The notes: a model not told the origin generated them from the sequence alone. A stretch of DNA of 64,000 bases from Cladorhizidae sp. MBARI D1340-BT2 (GCA_028752905.1 JAQNBH010000013.1:25917239-25981238); one strand, 5' to 3'; numbered from the stretch's first letter, positions 9,798 through 21,164 are shown. Numbers and translations: made by a program.

Positions 9798-11993
9798 CTA
9801 AAATATATCTATCTTATTAGTCCACCAGTTACTAGCATACACAAATCCATCTTGATCTACACACACATCCCAATAGTGTCCACCACCAAACGAGGTGACA
9901 TAGTCTCCCTCAGTGGTGAACACGACTATCTTACATACACCATCATCTTCCACATACACATACTGACCAGCTACACAAACACCACATGGAGATTTCAACC
10001 TCTTCACACCACCCTCATCACAGCCAAAGGAGTGTAGGAATGCACCATCATTACTGAAGACTTGAATACTCGAGTTCCCATGACTACTGACGTAAACGTT
10101 TTGATGACTGTCAGAAGATACGCCCCACAATGTGTTTTTATCTGCACCAACAATCTGTCTCACATATTTCAGTTTTCTGTTGTACACCATGATCCTACCC
10201 CCATTGCCACGCTCGGTAACCATGACTTCATCTCCAACTACTGCAAAACCGATATGTCCTGGGCCTTCTACTTGCTGGACTCTGTGTACTTGAACCTTGC
10301 TGCAGTTCTTGTTCCACTTGAAGATTCGATTAGTGCCTTCATCAGTAAAATAGATGTTGTCTTCACTGTCTACAGCAATACCTCGTAAATATTGAATTTG
10401 ATGTTCCGAGTGATCGATACTTCTCAATCTTTTACCTTCTCTATCCAACACCTCGAGATCTCCAAATTCAGTGACTATAAGCTCACCCAGGGAGTTTACA
10501 GTTATACCACAAGGCCTTGTTAAACCAGCCCACACCTTGACAGGCTTGTCTAGTTGAGTAGGTGGGATGGGAACAAGCACAGGGAAGGGACTGCCTGCTA
10601 CTTGATGCCCATCAATTGAGACCGTAAGTTCATGTCTTCCACGGAGAGTGGGTGTGAACTGGATGCGATATTGGTCGGCTCCAACTTCTTCGGTGTAGGA
10701 TTGGATGCAAGCTCCACTGTGCAGACACTTCATATAGCAGTCTATTTGAACAGCACATTTGGCTGGCTTGTGGCCACAGAGTTGAGTGGTGCACAAGACC
10801 ACTTCTGATAACTTCCCAGCCTTAGCCTTGCTGGACACAGTGTTGATGACAAGTGTGACGGGAAGTCTAGTTATCTTAGCCTTGGTTAGGAGGAGCAGCT
10901 CCAGGGCCTCAGCACAGCTCACCTCCACTGCTACATCAACCTCCTTCATAGGCATAAGCTTTTGCCCCAGCTTGGTGCTGTCTTCAATTATTTTTTGCTG
11001 GACCTTACTCTCAATCTCAGCGTGTGTGCACATGACCTCATTTTTGGAACAGTGCTTCACACACTGCTTGGTGTAGTCCACGATCCTCCTCACCTCTGCA
11101 AGGAAAATGGATATATCCTGCTTTTGTCCTTCAAGCTTCTCCATTTTCTCAAACACTCTCTTTTTGGCCTCCTCTAGTATTTTCTGCTTGTGCCTTTCAA
11201 TGATAGTGTGCAGCTCCTCGAAGGATGTTCCAATCGTTTTGGTTACAGACTCGCCCTGGGCTGCTAGCTCATATTCCGTGGTCTGTATCTCTTCAACAGC
11301 ACAACAGAGATTGGCCGTCACTTTTCTCAGAGGCTTCAAGCTCTCCATCAGCTCTTTTCTCTTGTTCTCAGCTGTTAAGTTGGTGGAGTCAAAGTGGTGG
11401 TCCCTGTGGTCCTTTAGTGTGCCCTCACAACAAATTAATACATCACAGTCATAGCAGAACATCTTGAGTGACTTTGTTTGAACTTGGCACTTCTTAGCAG
11501 GACAATCTTTGGTAAGGATGTCTTTAGCTCTCTCCTTCTTCACTTCATCCAAAGGGAGAACTTCATGCTCGTCAAAGAAAGATTTCATCCTCAGATGTGC
11601 CTCCCCACATTTTTCACATTTGATCTTGTCACATTGTCGGCAAAAATATTCTGATTCGACTGAAGAGGGTGTGCATATGTCACACTTCACCTCCTTCTCA
11701 CTAAGTGCTCTCCTCTGCTTGTCATACAGTTCTTTGACGCGGTTTATAGAGAAAGCTGTTTTGAGGTTGTCTTCATTGCCCTCAGGCAGGGTGGTTTCAT
11801 TGAGACACTCTGGGCAAGAGAATGGCTGGTCTTTGCCTGTCCTGAGGGCTAGCTTGAGGATGCAGTGCTTGCAGTAACAATGAAGGCAAGGGAGAGCCTT
11901 GGGCAGAGTGTAGTGTTCCTGGCAGATAAAACATGTGACCTCCTTCTCTAGCTCCATTAAATACTTCTCTGCCACCTCCATATCTCTATCCAT
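9798..11993 (-). CDS. TRIM-NHL protein, putative RING E3 ubiquitin ligase (731 aa, single exon)
   Basis: Intact frame beginning MDRDMEVAEKYLMELEKEV. RING finger C3HC4 with C21, C24, C36, H38, C41, C44, C60 and C63. Two B-boxes, about 103-146 (VKCDIC to HEV) and 163-207 (KDCPAKKCQ to KDHRDHHF). Coiled coil about 208-345. Filamin-type Ig domain about 378-478, ending SIDGHQVAGSPFPVLVP. NHL propeller about 485-731 (VDSEDNIYFTDEGTNRIFKW is one blade). The architecture matches the TRIM2/TRIM3/TRIM71 class. Known family members ubiquitinate substrates through the RING and bind RNA or protein through NHL; the target here is unknown. It has no introns and sits in a block duplicated at 57-60.7 kb. No frameshift or missing zinc ligand, so probably functional. 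Start chosen as the first ATG before the RING; it matches the equivalent ATG at 60454. Confidence 0.95.
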   Translation of the reverse strand: MDRDMEVAEKYLMELEKEVTCFICQEHYTLPKALPCLHCYCKHCILKLALRTGKDQPFSCPECLNETTLPEGNEDNLKTAFSINRVKELYDKQRRALSEKEVKCDICTPSSVESEYFCRQCDKIKCEKCGEAHLRMKSFFDEHEVLPLDEVKKERAKDILTKDCPAKKCQVQTKSLKMFCYDCDVLICCEGTLKDHRDHHFDSTNLTAENKRKELMESLKPLRKVTANLCCAVEEIQTTEYELAAQGESVTKTIGTSFEELHTIIERHKQKILEEAKKRVFEKMEKLEGQKQDISIFLAEVRRIVDYTKQCVKHCSKNEVMCTHAEIESKVQQKIIEDSTKLGQKLMPMKEVDVAVEVSCAEALELLLLTKAKITRLPVTLVINTVSSKAKAGKLSEVVLCTTQLCGHKPAKCAVQIDCYMKCLHSGACIQSYTEEVGADQYRIQFTPTLRGRHELTVSIDGHQVAGSPFPVLVPIPPTQLDKPVKVWAGLTRPCGITVNSLGELIVTEFGDLEVLDREGKRLRSIDHSEHQIQYLRGIAVDSEDNIYFTDEGTNRIFKWNKNCSKVQVHRVQQVEGPGHIGFAVVGDEVMVTERGNGGRIMVYNRKLKYVRQIVGADKNTLWGVSSDSHQNVYVSSHGNSSIQVFSNDGAFLHSFGCDEGGVKRLKSPCGVCVAGQYVYVEDDGVCKIVVFTTEGDYVTSFGGGHYWDVCVDQDGFVYASNWWTNKIDIF

Positions 11994-12274
11994 GGTTGCA
12001 ATATTTAGAGAGAACTAGTAGTTGAGAAACACTTTAGATACAGAACTTTAGCAGACACAAGAGCTACAAGAAACAATGAAATTGTGTATGATTTTAATAA
12101 TATTCATGAGTGATGATCAATGCTGCACCCACAAATGAGCATGTGTCATCTGCTATTGCACATGTGCAGAGACAAGACTGGGATTGTCACATGTTGGTAT
12201 TAAGAACTACACCAGTTTAGGCCCAGCTACTAGCAGAGAGAAGTCCTGATCCATGACACAAATCAACTTGTTAT

Positions 12275-12505
12275 TGGAGCAGTCATAACCGCTTGTGTGT
12301 ATCTCTTGTTTCTAGAGCAATCATAACTGCTTGTGTGTGCCTCTTGTTACTGGAGCAGTCATAACTGCTTGTGTGTGTCTCTTGTTACTGAGTCATAACT
12401 GCTTGTGTGTCTCTCTTGTTTCTAGAGCAATCATAACTGCTTGTGCATGTCTCTTGTTACCGGAGCAGTCACAACTGCTTGTGTGTGCCTCTTGTTACTG
12501 GTGTA
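12275..12505. repeat. 38-bp minisatellite, about six copies
   Basis: Imperfect head-to-tail units based on TCATAACTGCTTGTGTGTGC followed by CTCTTGTTACTGG. It lies between the TRIM-NHL gene start and the pogo relic. 12506-12955 contains no recognisable gene. Confidence 0.85.
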
Positions 12506-12955
12506 GGCATAAGAGCCACCCAATGATCTTGTGACCACCCTTGCATGATAAATATAGCTGCCTGTGAAGTTTACTACATACTTTTACAGTCAACAAAAAT
12601 GCTTCCACCTGACAAGCTTGCATCCACACACACAAATGTGAACTCAATTATATACTGAAAATATTTTGAAGTAAATCAATCACATTGAGTGAAGACAATC
12701 CTCACACACATATTTAAGAGTAATGTCATTGACACAACATGCAGACACCACACTTCTCATAGTCATCCAGAACACACTGCCAGATGCCAAACCATCAGGT
12801 TCAGTGCAGTGAAAAATCTCACAGGGAACACCATCATCATTATCAATATCCTCTCGGAATCGAGCTGGGAGCTGTGGAATGATGCTTGGAATGACGCTGG
12901 GGACCAGCATGTCACATTGTTCACTAATCTGCTCTCTTCACCTGCTCTGTTCTCT

Positions 12956-13317
12956 TCAATTGGTATTGAAGTTCTGTATCGGAATCACTCTCAACCAAAC
13001 CATAAACAAGTCAGAGTCTATTAAGCCTGATACACTTGTGGCATATACTGCATCATCTGGGCCTTCAAAGCGGTACTGACCACCAGGAAATGATTTTGCA
13101 TAAATAATCATCGGTGGAGAGGGTATTCCAGCAGCAGATACACAGCAAAGTAGCATAATATATTAACTTGTCCTTGATCCTATCAGCTATGGTCCTTTAA
13201 GGGACATAGAAGCACGAGGCAGCACTAGACATTGCCATTTCATTGGCTTTTATAGCATTCATAGCAGCTACCATGTCCACCTCTTTCCACTGCCTGCGGA
13301 CATTACTCTCAGCCATC
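12956..13317 (-). pseudogene. pogo/Tigger-type transposase, internally deleted
   Basis: On the minus strand, an ATG near 13316 opens MAESNVRRQWKEVDMVAAM and continues through FYVP and RTIADRIKDK. This is the psq/CENP-B-type helix-turn-helix of pogo transposases. Directly after it, in another frame, comes LLCCVSAAGIPSPPMIIYAK and later GLIDSDLFMVWL, the DDE endonuclease core block containing the first conserved region. The intervening several hundred bases typical of the family are missing, and there is a stop within the HTH. It is a non-autonomous or dead copy. Terminal repeats were not found. Confidence 0.72.
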
Positions 13318-13449
13318 CTGCAACAAAGAAAATACAAATGAGCCAAAAAAAATTTAACCAGACAATAGCACATCAGGCACCAAAAGAATAGAAATGCTAG
13401 AACAGGTCTATCCCTCACATAACTTGACTAACAGTCCTCCTAGCTAAGG

Positions 13450-13990
13450 AAACAGTAAAAAATATGTAGCTATTGCACATTTCACATACTGAGCCTAGGT
13501 GTGCTTGTCTGCCACTTGTTACAAACTCTTCCTTGCCATACAATAGGGAACTTTAGTGGAGTGAGACAGGTGAAGTGTGCAGCTTCCACGCTACCACTCG
13601 GCAGGATAAAACCTAGCATCAGCAGACTCATTAGAATTGGTGGCTGGAATGTTATCTGAACAGATCTCAAATCCAGGTAAGGATAACTGGAGGTGGTGGT
13701 GGGGCTAGTAGGTATTTGTGGATTGGTTGGTATCTGATACTGCATCTTGAGAAGCTAGAAGACCCTACTTTCAGAATTATGTCACTTATTGCATAGCTGA
13801 GAAGCAGCTGCAAGCATTATGTAGTTTCGCCTAGCCAGACCATTTACCAATATCTGCGAGCATTGTTAAAGGGGATTCTATGTGATGTGTTTATTACCGC
13901 AGAAGGTAATACCATGGATGGACACTGGGCTCGCTGCATCTCCAACCAACTACATATCGCTATGGAGCCTCTCTAAGGTTCTCTATATAT
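13450..13990. repeat. Dispersed repeat family A, copy 1
   Basis: About 540 bp collinear with 39225-39780: AATATGTAGCTATTG, GAGCCTAGGTGTGCTTGTCT, CAGCAGACTCATTAG, and GCTATGGAGCCTCTCTAA near the end. The copies share order and orientation with many substitutions and some indels, and the open frames are not conserved between them. No terminal repeats recognised, so the class is unknown. Confidence 0.75.
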
Positions 13991-14169
13991 ACTGAAGGAT
14001 GACAAAGAAATCCTGAAAATATCTGGTGGAGTGCAAATTTAGACATAAACTTAGCATAATATTTTGTGCAACCCTGGCATCATTTTCATAGATGCATACC
14101 ATGTAACACACTTTTACTAATCTTTCTTTGGAGGGAGCATTGCACCCCAGTGCAGTGCAATAATGACAC

Positions 14170-15737
14170 TAAATTGTGGAGCAGAAGCGGAAGTCATAAG
14201 AGAATGTAACAATGGACTGATTGAAACATAATTAGATCCAGTGACGTTGCCTACAACCTTGCTATCAACAAATAGCCTGTTCTTCTCACATTGTGTTCAC
14301 CACTCATCAACCAGTGCTATGCATTGCAACTAGGTGCACGAAGGGTTCTAAGATCCCTTGAACACACCCCATAAATGGGTCACCACGCAGACCCAGCTGA
14401 TCTTACACACCATATCTATGCTGAAACTGAAACCCCAACAGTATGTGAACCTGTGGCTGACACATCCAGAAATATGACCGCACTTCTTGTCCTGTTGATC
14501 TACAGAGGCACGCACGCAGAGTGAGATTACCCAAATTGTCATGTAGAAGCTCAATGCGGACGCAACCAAGTGGATGGCTTTCTGGGCTATGTCTGAGTCC
14601 TCTGTACATAGCAACTCTGCCTGAACAATAATGAACCCCAACTATCCAAAAGAAGGGTAGAACCACAAATCTCCATGAAGAGGAGAGAACCACAACTAAC
14701 AGGACAAGGACATAACCTCGAAAGGAGAGAATCTGAACTAGCCAGGACAAGGATATAACCTAAACTAGCCTGGACAAGGAGAGAATCCCAACTAGCCAGG
14801 ACAGGAGAGAACCTGAACTAGCCAGACAAGGATATAACTTCAATTTGCCAGTGCAAGGATAAAACCTCAACTAGCCAGGAGAAGGATAGAACCTCAACTA
14901 GCTAGGATATAAATTCAAACTAGCCAAGACAAAGATATAACCTCAACTAACGAGGACAAAGATATAACCTCAACTAACGAGGACAAGGATATAACCTCAA
15001 CTAGCAAAGACAAGGAGAGAACCTCAACTAGCCAGGACAAGTACAGAGAACCTAAAGTGGCAAAGACAAGGATGAAATCTCAACTAACAAGAACAAGGAG
15101 AGAACATCAACTAGTCAAGAGAAGGAGACAACCTCAACTACTCATTACAAGGATATAAATCAACTAGTAAGGATAAGGATGGAGAACCTCAACTAGCCAT
15201 GTCAAGGATATAATCCCAACTAGCCTGGACAAGGATATAACCTCAACTAGCCAAGACAGTCGAGAACCTCAACTATCCAGGATGAGCATCTAACCTCAAC
15301 TAGCCAGGACAAGGATACAACTTCAACTAGCTAGAACAGGATAGAACCTCAACTATCCAGGACAAGGACAAAACCTCAACTAATCTGCAAGGATAGAGCA
15401 TCTTAACTAGCATATAACCTCAACTAGCCATGACAACAATATAACCTAAACTAGCCAGTACAAGGACAAAACCTCAACTAGCCTGGACAAGGACATAACC
15501 TGAACTAGCCAGGACAAGGATAGAACCACAATTGGTGGGCACAAATTTATACTCCTCATGTAGAAGGACATATGCAATCAAGATGGTTTCTTCATTCCTA
15601 GAGGCACACTACTCAGAACCACATATGCAAACAAGATGGTCCTCTTCATTCCTCAAGGCACACTCCTCATGTAGCACCATATATGCAAACAAGATGGCCT
15701 CTTCATTCCTCAAGGAACACTTCTCATGTAGCACCAC
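14170..15737 (+). repeat. Composite VNTR repeat, copy 2
   Basis: L module about 14170-14665. A long 27-bp VNTR about 14665-15530 (some thirty units) with variants such as AACCTCAACTAGCCAGGACA. A shortened R module 15530-15737, with internal repeats of CTCATGTAGCACCA. Its R module is cut where copy 3 begins, so copies 2 and 3 are head to tail. 13991-14169 shows nothing. Confidence 0.85.
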
Positions 15738-17095
15738 TGTAAGAGAATGTGATTAACAATGGAGTGAAACATAATAAGGACTACTGACATTACCTACAGC
15801 CTTGCTATCAACAAATAGCCTATTCATCCTTATTTTGACCACTTTGTGTAACACTGTCATCCAGTGCTCTGCATTGCAACTACTAGGTGCATGTAGGGTT
15901 CTAAGATCCCGTGAACAGACCCCAGAAAAGGGTCACCACGCAGACCCAGCTGATCTCACAGACCGTAACTATGCTGAAACTGAAACCCCACCAGTAGGTG
16001 CTCGTGTGACTGACATATCCGGAAATATAAACACACCTCCTGTCCTGTTGATCTAGAGAGGGATGCACACAGTGTGAGATTACCCCAACCGTCATGCAGA
16101 AGCTGGTAATGCAACCAAGTGGATGGCATTCTGGGCTATGTCTGAGTCCTCTGTGCACAGCAACTTTGCCTGAACAATGATGAAACCCAACTATCAAAGA
16201 GAAGGGTATATGGAGAGGGGGAGACGAACACAACTATCAGGACAAGGACATAACCTCAACTAGCCAGGACAATGATAGAGAACCTCAAGTATCAAGGACA
16301 AGGATAAAACCTCAACTAGCAAGGACAAGGAGTGAACCTCAACTAGTCAAGAGAAGGAGAGAACCTCAACTATTCAGGACAAGGATAAAACTTCAATTAG
16401 ACAGGACAGGGATATAACCACAACTAGCCAGGACAAAGATATAGCCTCAACTAGCTTGGACAAGTATAGAACCTCAACTAGCAAGGACAAAGATAGCACT
16501 TCAACTAGCTAGGACAAGGAGAGAACCTCAACTAGCAAGGACAAGGATAGAACCTCAACTAGCTAGGACAAGGAGAGAACCTCAATTAGTCATGAAAAGG
16601 ATATAACCTCAACTAGCCAGGACAAGGATACAACCTCAACTAGCCAGGACAGGAGAGAACCTCAACTAGCCAGGACAAGGATATAACCTCAACAACCAGG
16701 ACAAGGACATAACCTGAACTAGCCAGGACAAGGCAATTGGTGTGCACAAATTTACACTCCTCATGTAGTAGGATATATGCAAATAAGATTGTCCTCTTCA
16801 TTCCTCAAGGCACACTCCTCATGTAGCACCACATATGCAAACAAGATGGTCCTCTTCATTCCTAGACACACTCCTCATGCCTCCACCAGCTTTCACAAAT
16901 AAACTAGACCCACCGCATTGTAGGGGCACTGTCGACAATAGATCACCCATATATTTCTAAAAATATGCTCTGCACTTACCAGTACCCATCTTGTAATGAT
17001 GGGGAGCACTACCACTCTTGCTTCTGGTAAGCAACATACTTTTCTTACATCTCTCATCAATCTCATTCTTCCTGACAAGAACCGTCGTCATTGCT
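15738..17095 (+). repeat. Composite VNTR repeat, copy 3
   Basis: L module about 15738-16205, VNTR about 16220-16735, R module about 16735-17095 ending with the same CTTCTGGTAAGCAACATACT block as copy 1 (17023-17042). Its right end truncates the hAT relic that starts at 17100. Confidence 0.85.
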
Positions 17096-17099
17096 AGTA

Positions 17100-18875
17100 C
17101 CATCATAGCCCTGCCCCCTACACCCTACAATCTTCAAAGTCCAAGTCAAACTTATTCAGTGCTTCTTTTATTGCAAGAGCTCCAGTGATCCTTTCTGTAT
17201 CTATGAAATCTAAGAATTCTTCTCTTATATTACAATTACTATCGACAAATCTTAACACTACTGACACCTGCTCCTTACTGGATATATCAACGACTTCATC
17301 ACTAAGAATAGATTAACTTGTTTAATTTCCTGTATTATACTATCTCTAATATGATCACCTATGCATTCAATGAGTTGATTTTGGGTAGTTTTGCTAGTAT
17401 AAGTTGCATTTTTTAATTATCTTTCAAATGCTTGGCTAATGCAACATTTCCGGACCTCACAGAGTATTCAAGAAGTGCTCCTCTGTTGACCTCAGAATCA
17501 GCCGTGCTATCATCGCTGTGACCTCGAATAGCTATATATTGCTTGCCACAAAGAAGTATTGCATCAGCCATACATCTTATTATGTACCTACTTGTTGCTA
17601 TATTACTCTCATCTATATGCAGCAAACGATTCTTAATAGAAGACTCTGGACACACGTGGGAAGACTTTAAAGCATCTGCCCAAGCTAAAGCCAGCTGATG
17701 GTACTGCGTACAGTTGTGACTGGCAAACTTTTTAGTTTTCCTAGACCATCAAATCCATTACATACAAAATGACCCAAACCCTTTTGTAGCAAAGAGAACA
17801 CATAGCAACCATGTTCTACTTTACTATAAACAAACCAAGGGTTTTCAGCCAAGTATTTATGTTGACAATACCTATTACAGCCATCTAAATAACTACTTGG
17901 AAATGGAAATGAACTATCAGGCTTAAAATGATGAATACTTGCACTCTGGAGCCAAATCTGTTTGGGGCATTGAGCGCATAAGCAAGCCAATATCATTACA
18001 CTTCACAAAATCAATTGAAGTACTTGACGAAGAAGCAGCAGAAAAAGTGGACAAGGAAGTGCAGGGCAGATGAGACGCGGAATGAGAGGGCAGGACAGAA
18101 GCGGAACATGAAGGTGATCATAGCGAAGGCTCAGTAGGCTCAGGGGGAGACACAGACACAGAGCCTGAGGGCTGGATGGGAGACACACACAGAGAGGGCT
18201 GAGTGGGAGACACAGATAGAGAGTGCTCTGTGACAGATACAGAGGGCTGGGTGAGAATCACAGACACAGAGGGCTCGGAGGAGACACAATGGACTGAAGC
18301 AGGAGACCATGGAAGAGTGACAGGTACCACAGCTGGAGATGGAAAAGTGGTGTTCTTGCTGGTCCTTTTTGGTTTCCTATGCATTAAATGTGGAAATTTC
18401 TATGTAAATTAACTACCAGCTAGCAGTAGTGGCTGGCTGAAAGGACTATAGCTACTAGTACTAAGTTGGCAATCTATCAATCACTACTCAGTTTAGATCA
18501 ACTTACTCTGTAGGGGGCCTGGGGTGGTTTGGAAAAAAGCCTTTAACTTTGACTGAGCCACGAGTAAGATATTTGTTGAGTGACAGAAATCGACAGTAAA
18601 TCTCTCTGGGGGTTAATGAACCAGGTGCTGAACATTTGGAACGACGATAAAGGTAAGGTTTAGTCTGGTGCAGCCACATCCCTACATTTCCCCCACTTGG
18701 GTGTGTGGCTTCGCCGGTCAGCCAGCAAGCAGAGTAAACATAGCTAGCTAAAAGAAAAGCAAAAAGCAAGAAAAGGCAAAAAGTATTGCAGGTTTGTTGT
18801 TTAGTTAGAGTTTGGGAAATTAGAGAAAAGGTGTCCTCGAACGAGACCAGTCGATCCCTTCTGGATCCACCACTG
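17100..18875 (-). mobile_element. hAT transposon relic (DUF4371/ZMYM1-like), 3' truncated
   Basis: The plus-strand right end (18861-18875, CTGGATCCACCACTG) is a hAT terminal inverted repeat matching the termini of the hAT at 42675-45914. Reading leftward on the minus strand: a Ser/Pro-rich low-complexity start (about 18384-18118), a TTF-type finger region (FPSSYLDGC, YLAENPWFVYSKVEHGCYVF), then CMADAILLCGKQYIAIRGH and NRGALLEYSVRSGNVALAKH of the DUF4371 region, then in other frames EQVSVVLRFVDSNCN and a degraded form of the G-Q-(A/G)-Y-D-G motif. The rest, including the hATC domain, is absent because copy 3 of the composite repeat starts there. Several stops and frameshifts: dead. Confidence 0.75.
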
Positions 18876-19826
18876 CTATGGTGTGCTAGGCATTTAGCAT
18901 GGTGTACATGCTCCAGTATTTACAGTGTACTCCATCCTCAGATAGGTCACAGCATAGTAAGAAAAGTGTTATGGTGTAGCTACGTTAAAATGCAACCGTT
19001 AGATGTCTGCCGCACTGAATCTAGTATATTTACACTGGAATGAACTGCCACATCATCACAATAGTGAGACTGGTGTCATTCCAAATAGAGGTTGCCACAC
19101 ACACATACCATTATCACAAGCCCTACTTCCCCAAACAACAAATTAGCACATGCACACACCAACATCACATGGCTCCCCCAAGAAACAGCTACACCCTAGA
19201 GAGCTTCATACTCCAGGAAGGTTACTCAACCCAAAAAGCAAATACCACCTACCCTTTAGCATAGCTACTTGGGGAGCACAGACAAACAGACACTCAACAG
19301 GACAAACACAGAATATGCACACATCCATCATGCACAGAGTAGATGATCTATATGCCTAAAACCCTCCACCTCAACCAATACACACGCCACCCCAAGACCC
19401 CCTGCCCCACTCAATACTGACCACACACCATGAGGCTTCCACAAATGTCACTGCCAGGCAGATTTGGTTAAGCCATACTTCCCCAATCCAGCATGAGTAG
19501 TGCTTTCCATCCTGAGGTGGAATGCATATTCCAACAAACCGCCATATTTCAACTTTTTTCCCGACTTAACAACTAGCCATCCCAATGTGTTAAGCATCCA
19601 TTTGTGCAGCATACCGAATTTGGGCATTTTAAAGAACTTTCATGTACAATTTATAATATAAAAATGAAGGCTTGGCAAGATTCTTAGGCCTGCCGTACAA
19701 AGCTCTGCATTCAGTTCTGGTGTTGGACAATCTTGAGTCCAACCCAAAAAATCGAATGAACAAACAGAGTTCAAATGTTTGTTTAAATGTGAAGTACTAA
19801 TATAGATGGAATGGGTGGAAATCAAG
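18876..19826. other. No gene recognised
   Basis: CA-rich non-coding sequence lies around 19090-19450. The part next to 19826 is the 3' flank of the minus-strand GT92 gene. Open frames are short and unlike known families. Confidence 0.5.
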
Positions 19827-21164
19827 TTAGGCCTTACATCTCTCTTTATTGGTCCTTATATGGGCAACATAAAGTAATGTTTTATCCTTAACTTGCGCTA
19901 CGCTGATTGAAGGTAAAAGTTCATTTGATATATGAGCAGTTGATGTCACGACTCCAGATAACTTTGAAACACTCTTTCCTTCTTCATTCACAGTTCCATA
20001 GCTTGATTTCAATGTATTCGTGACGTTACCATCTGTTAACTTGGAAAGTGCTTCCAGATTTAGTTCACAAGGCAGGTCAATCCGCAGTATGTATGCGCAC
20101 CCTAGTGACTTATCGTGGAAGATTTCTTTTATGTAATAGTGTATATCCTTTTGTTGAGGAATCAATGGAATGATGAAGTCATCATAATCCAGCACAAAGG
20201 CATAATCAAACACACCTCGATATCGCATGATGCAGTCCTGAGTTTTCAAGGCTTGAGAGTAACAAAAAACAGTGTCTATGTACTTGTTCCACACTTCCAT
20301 CACCACAAAGCCACTTCTCAATGATTTTTCAAGAAATGGATAAATAATTGTTGCATTGTCAGCAAAACTCTTATCCACGTTCAAGTGTACCCTATCCATA
20401 CCTAGAGTTTTCTGGTAAATGAGCCACTCATTAAACCGTGAAGGATGATTGAACATGCTAGTACACATCACAATGGAATTGTTGCCTCTCATTGGTGTGG
20501 GATTATTGTCCATGTTGTGGTGAATAAGGGGATGCTCAGCTTTGACTCGAACTAAAGCCTCGTTCTTTCTTGCCTTGTAGATGACATAAGCAATGCTACC
20601 ATTAAAAATTGCACTGTGAGGCAATCCATAACATTCAACCATACCAAAGAAATATGTGATATTAGGTTTAGTTCTCCTTACCCAGTTGATCATTGGGTCT
20701 GGAGTGATACGAATTGTCTTTGAATGGTGGCCATTTACCTCACAGTGTGTAATGACACCCTTCCTCAATCCGTAAGAACTAATCTCTGCCAGGATACACA
20801 GCACATCTCTAGGCTTATTAGCAACTGTTCTGTTATCATAGTAGACCTTGCGTGGGATGACTTCAGCATCAATGATATATTCATTTGTAGAAATGGTTGG
20901 CTGATATATTCCATTCACAGAAATACCAGGTGAATAGATCTTTGTACGTTGATTATTTACTGTTCTGTTATCGTAATCGATCTTGTGTGGGATGACTTCA
21001 GCATCAATGGTATAATCACTTGTAGAAATGGTGGACTGATACCTTTCATTCAGACAAGCAACCAGATAGATCTTTGTAAGTTGACTAATTACAGAAGATC
21101 TATAAATGGCACAAACTCCCAAAACCAGAACAGCAATTACGTATAATATTCTTCGTTTTCCCAT
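19827..21164 (-). CDS. Glycosyltransferase family 92 (DUF23) type II membrane protein (445 aa, single exon)
   Basis: An intact frame starting MGKRRILYVIAVLVLG: a short basic cytosolic end and one signal-anchor helix at about residues 5-24, typical of Golgi transferases. A stem region follows, with a near-duplicated segment (about 42-72 and 87-117, period 45 residues, sharing IDAEVIP and YDNRTV). The catalytic domain (about 230-440) has MCTSMFNHPSRFNEWLIYQ, the metal-binding DXD-type motif in FVLDYDDFIIPLI (D326/D328/D329), CYSQ/QDCIMRYR, and a C-terminal LYVAHIRTN. The fold and motifs are those of GT92; known members add galactose to glycans, but the substrate here is not predictable. About ten N-X-S/T sites suggest a glycosylated luminal protein. 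Confidence 0.88.
   Translation of the reverse strand: MGKRRILYVIAVLVLGVCAIYRSSVISQLTKIYLVACLNERYQSTISTSDYTIDAEVIPHKIDYDNRTVNNQRTKIYSPGISVNGIYQPTISTNEYIIDAEVIPRKVYYDNRTVANKPRDVLCILAEISSYGLRKGVITHCEVNGHHSKTIRITPDPMINWVRRTKPNITYFFGMVECYGLPHSAIFNGSIAYVIYKARKNEALVRVKAEHPLIHHNMDNNPTPMRGNNSIVMCTSMFNHPSRFNEWLIYQKTLGMDRVHLNVDKSFADNATIIYPFLEKSLRSGFVVMEVWNKYIDTVFCYSQALKTQDCIMRYRGVFDYAFVLDYDDFIIPLIPQQKDIHYYIKEIFHDKSLGCAYILRIDLPCELNLEALSKLTDGNVTNTLKSSYGTVNEEGKSVSKLSGVVTSTAHISNELLPSISVAQVKDKTLLYVAHIRTNKERCKA

Larger units (their letters stand above)
8085..12195. repeat. Segmental duplication, block A (BEL end + VNTR + TRIM-NHL)
   Basis: From the CAAGCCATGAAGGAGACAC sequence through the upstream flank of the TRIM-NHL gene, this block is collinear and in the same orientation with 57258-60670. 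It contains the end of the BEL relic, a 27-bp VNTR, about 0.8 kb of non-coding sequence and the whole TRIM-NHL gene. Block A is about 4.1 kb and block B about 3.4 kb; most of the difference is the B-box deletion in TRIM copy 2 and the shorter VNTR. Confidence 0.85.

Noticed and set aside
9852..11877. Several open frames on the plus strand opposite the TRIM-NHL gene
   Set aside because: They are shadows of the real minus-strand coding sequence; none shows a domain.
18503..18769. 89-codon minus-strand frame with a hydrophobic start
   Set aside because: It lies between the hAT terminal repeat and the transposase start, matches no family I know, and fits non-coding hAT sequence.
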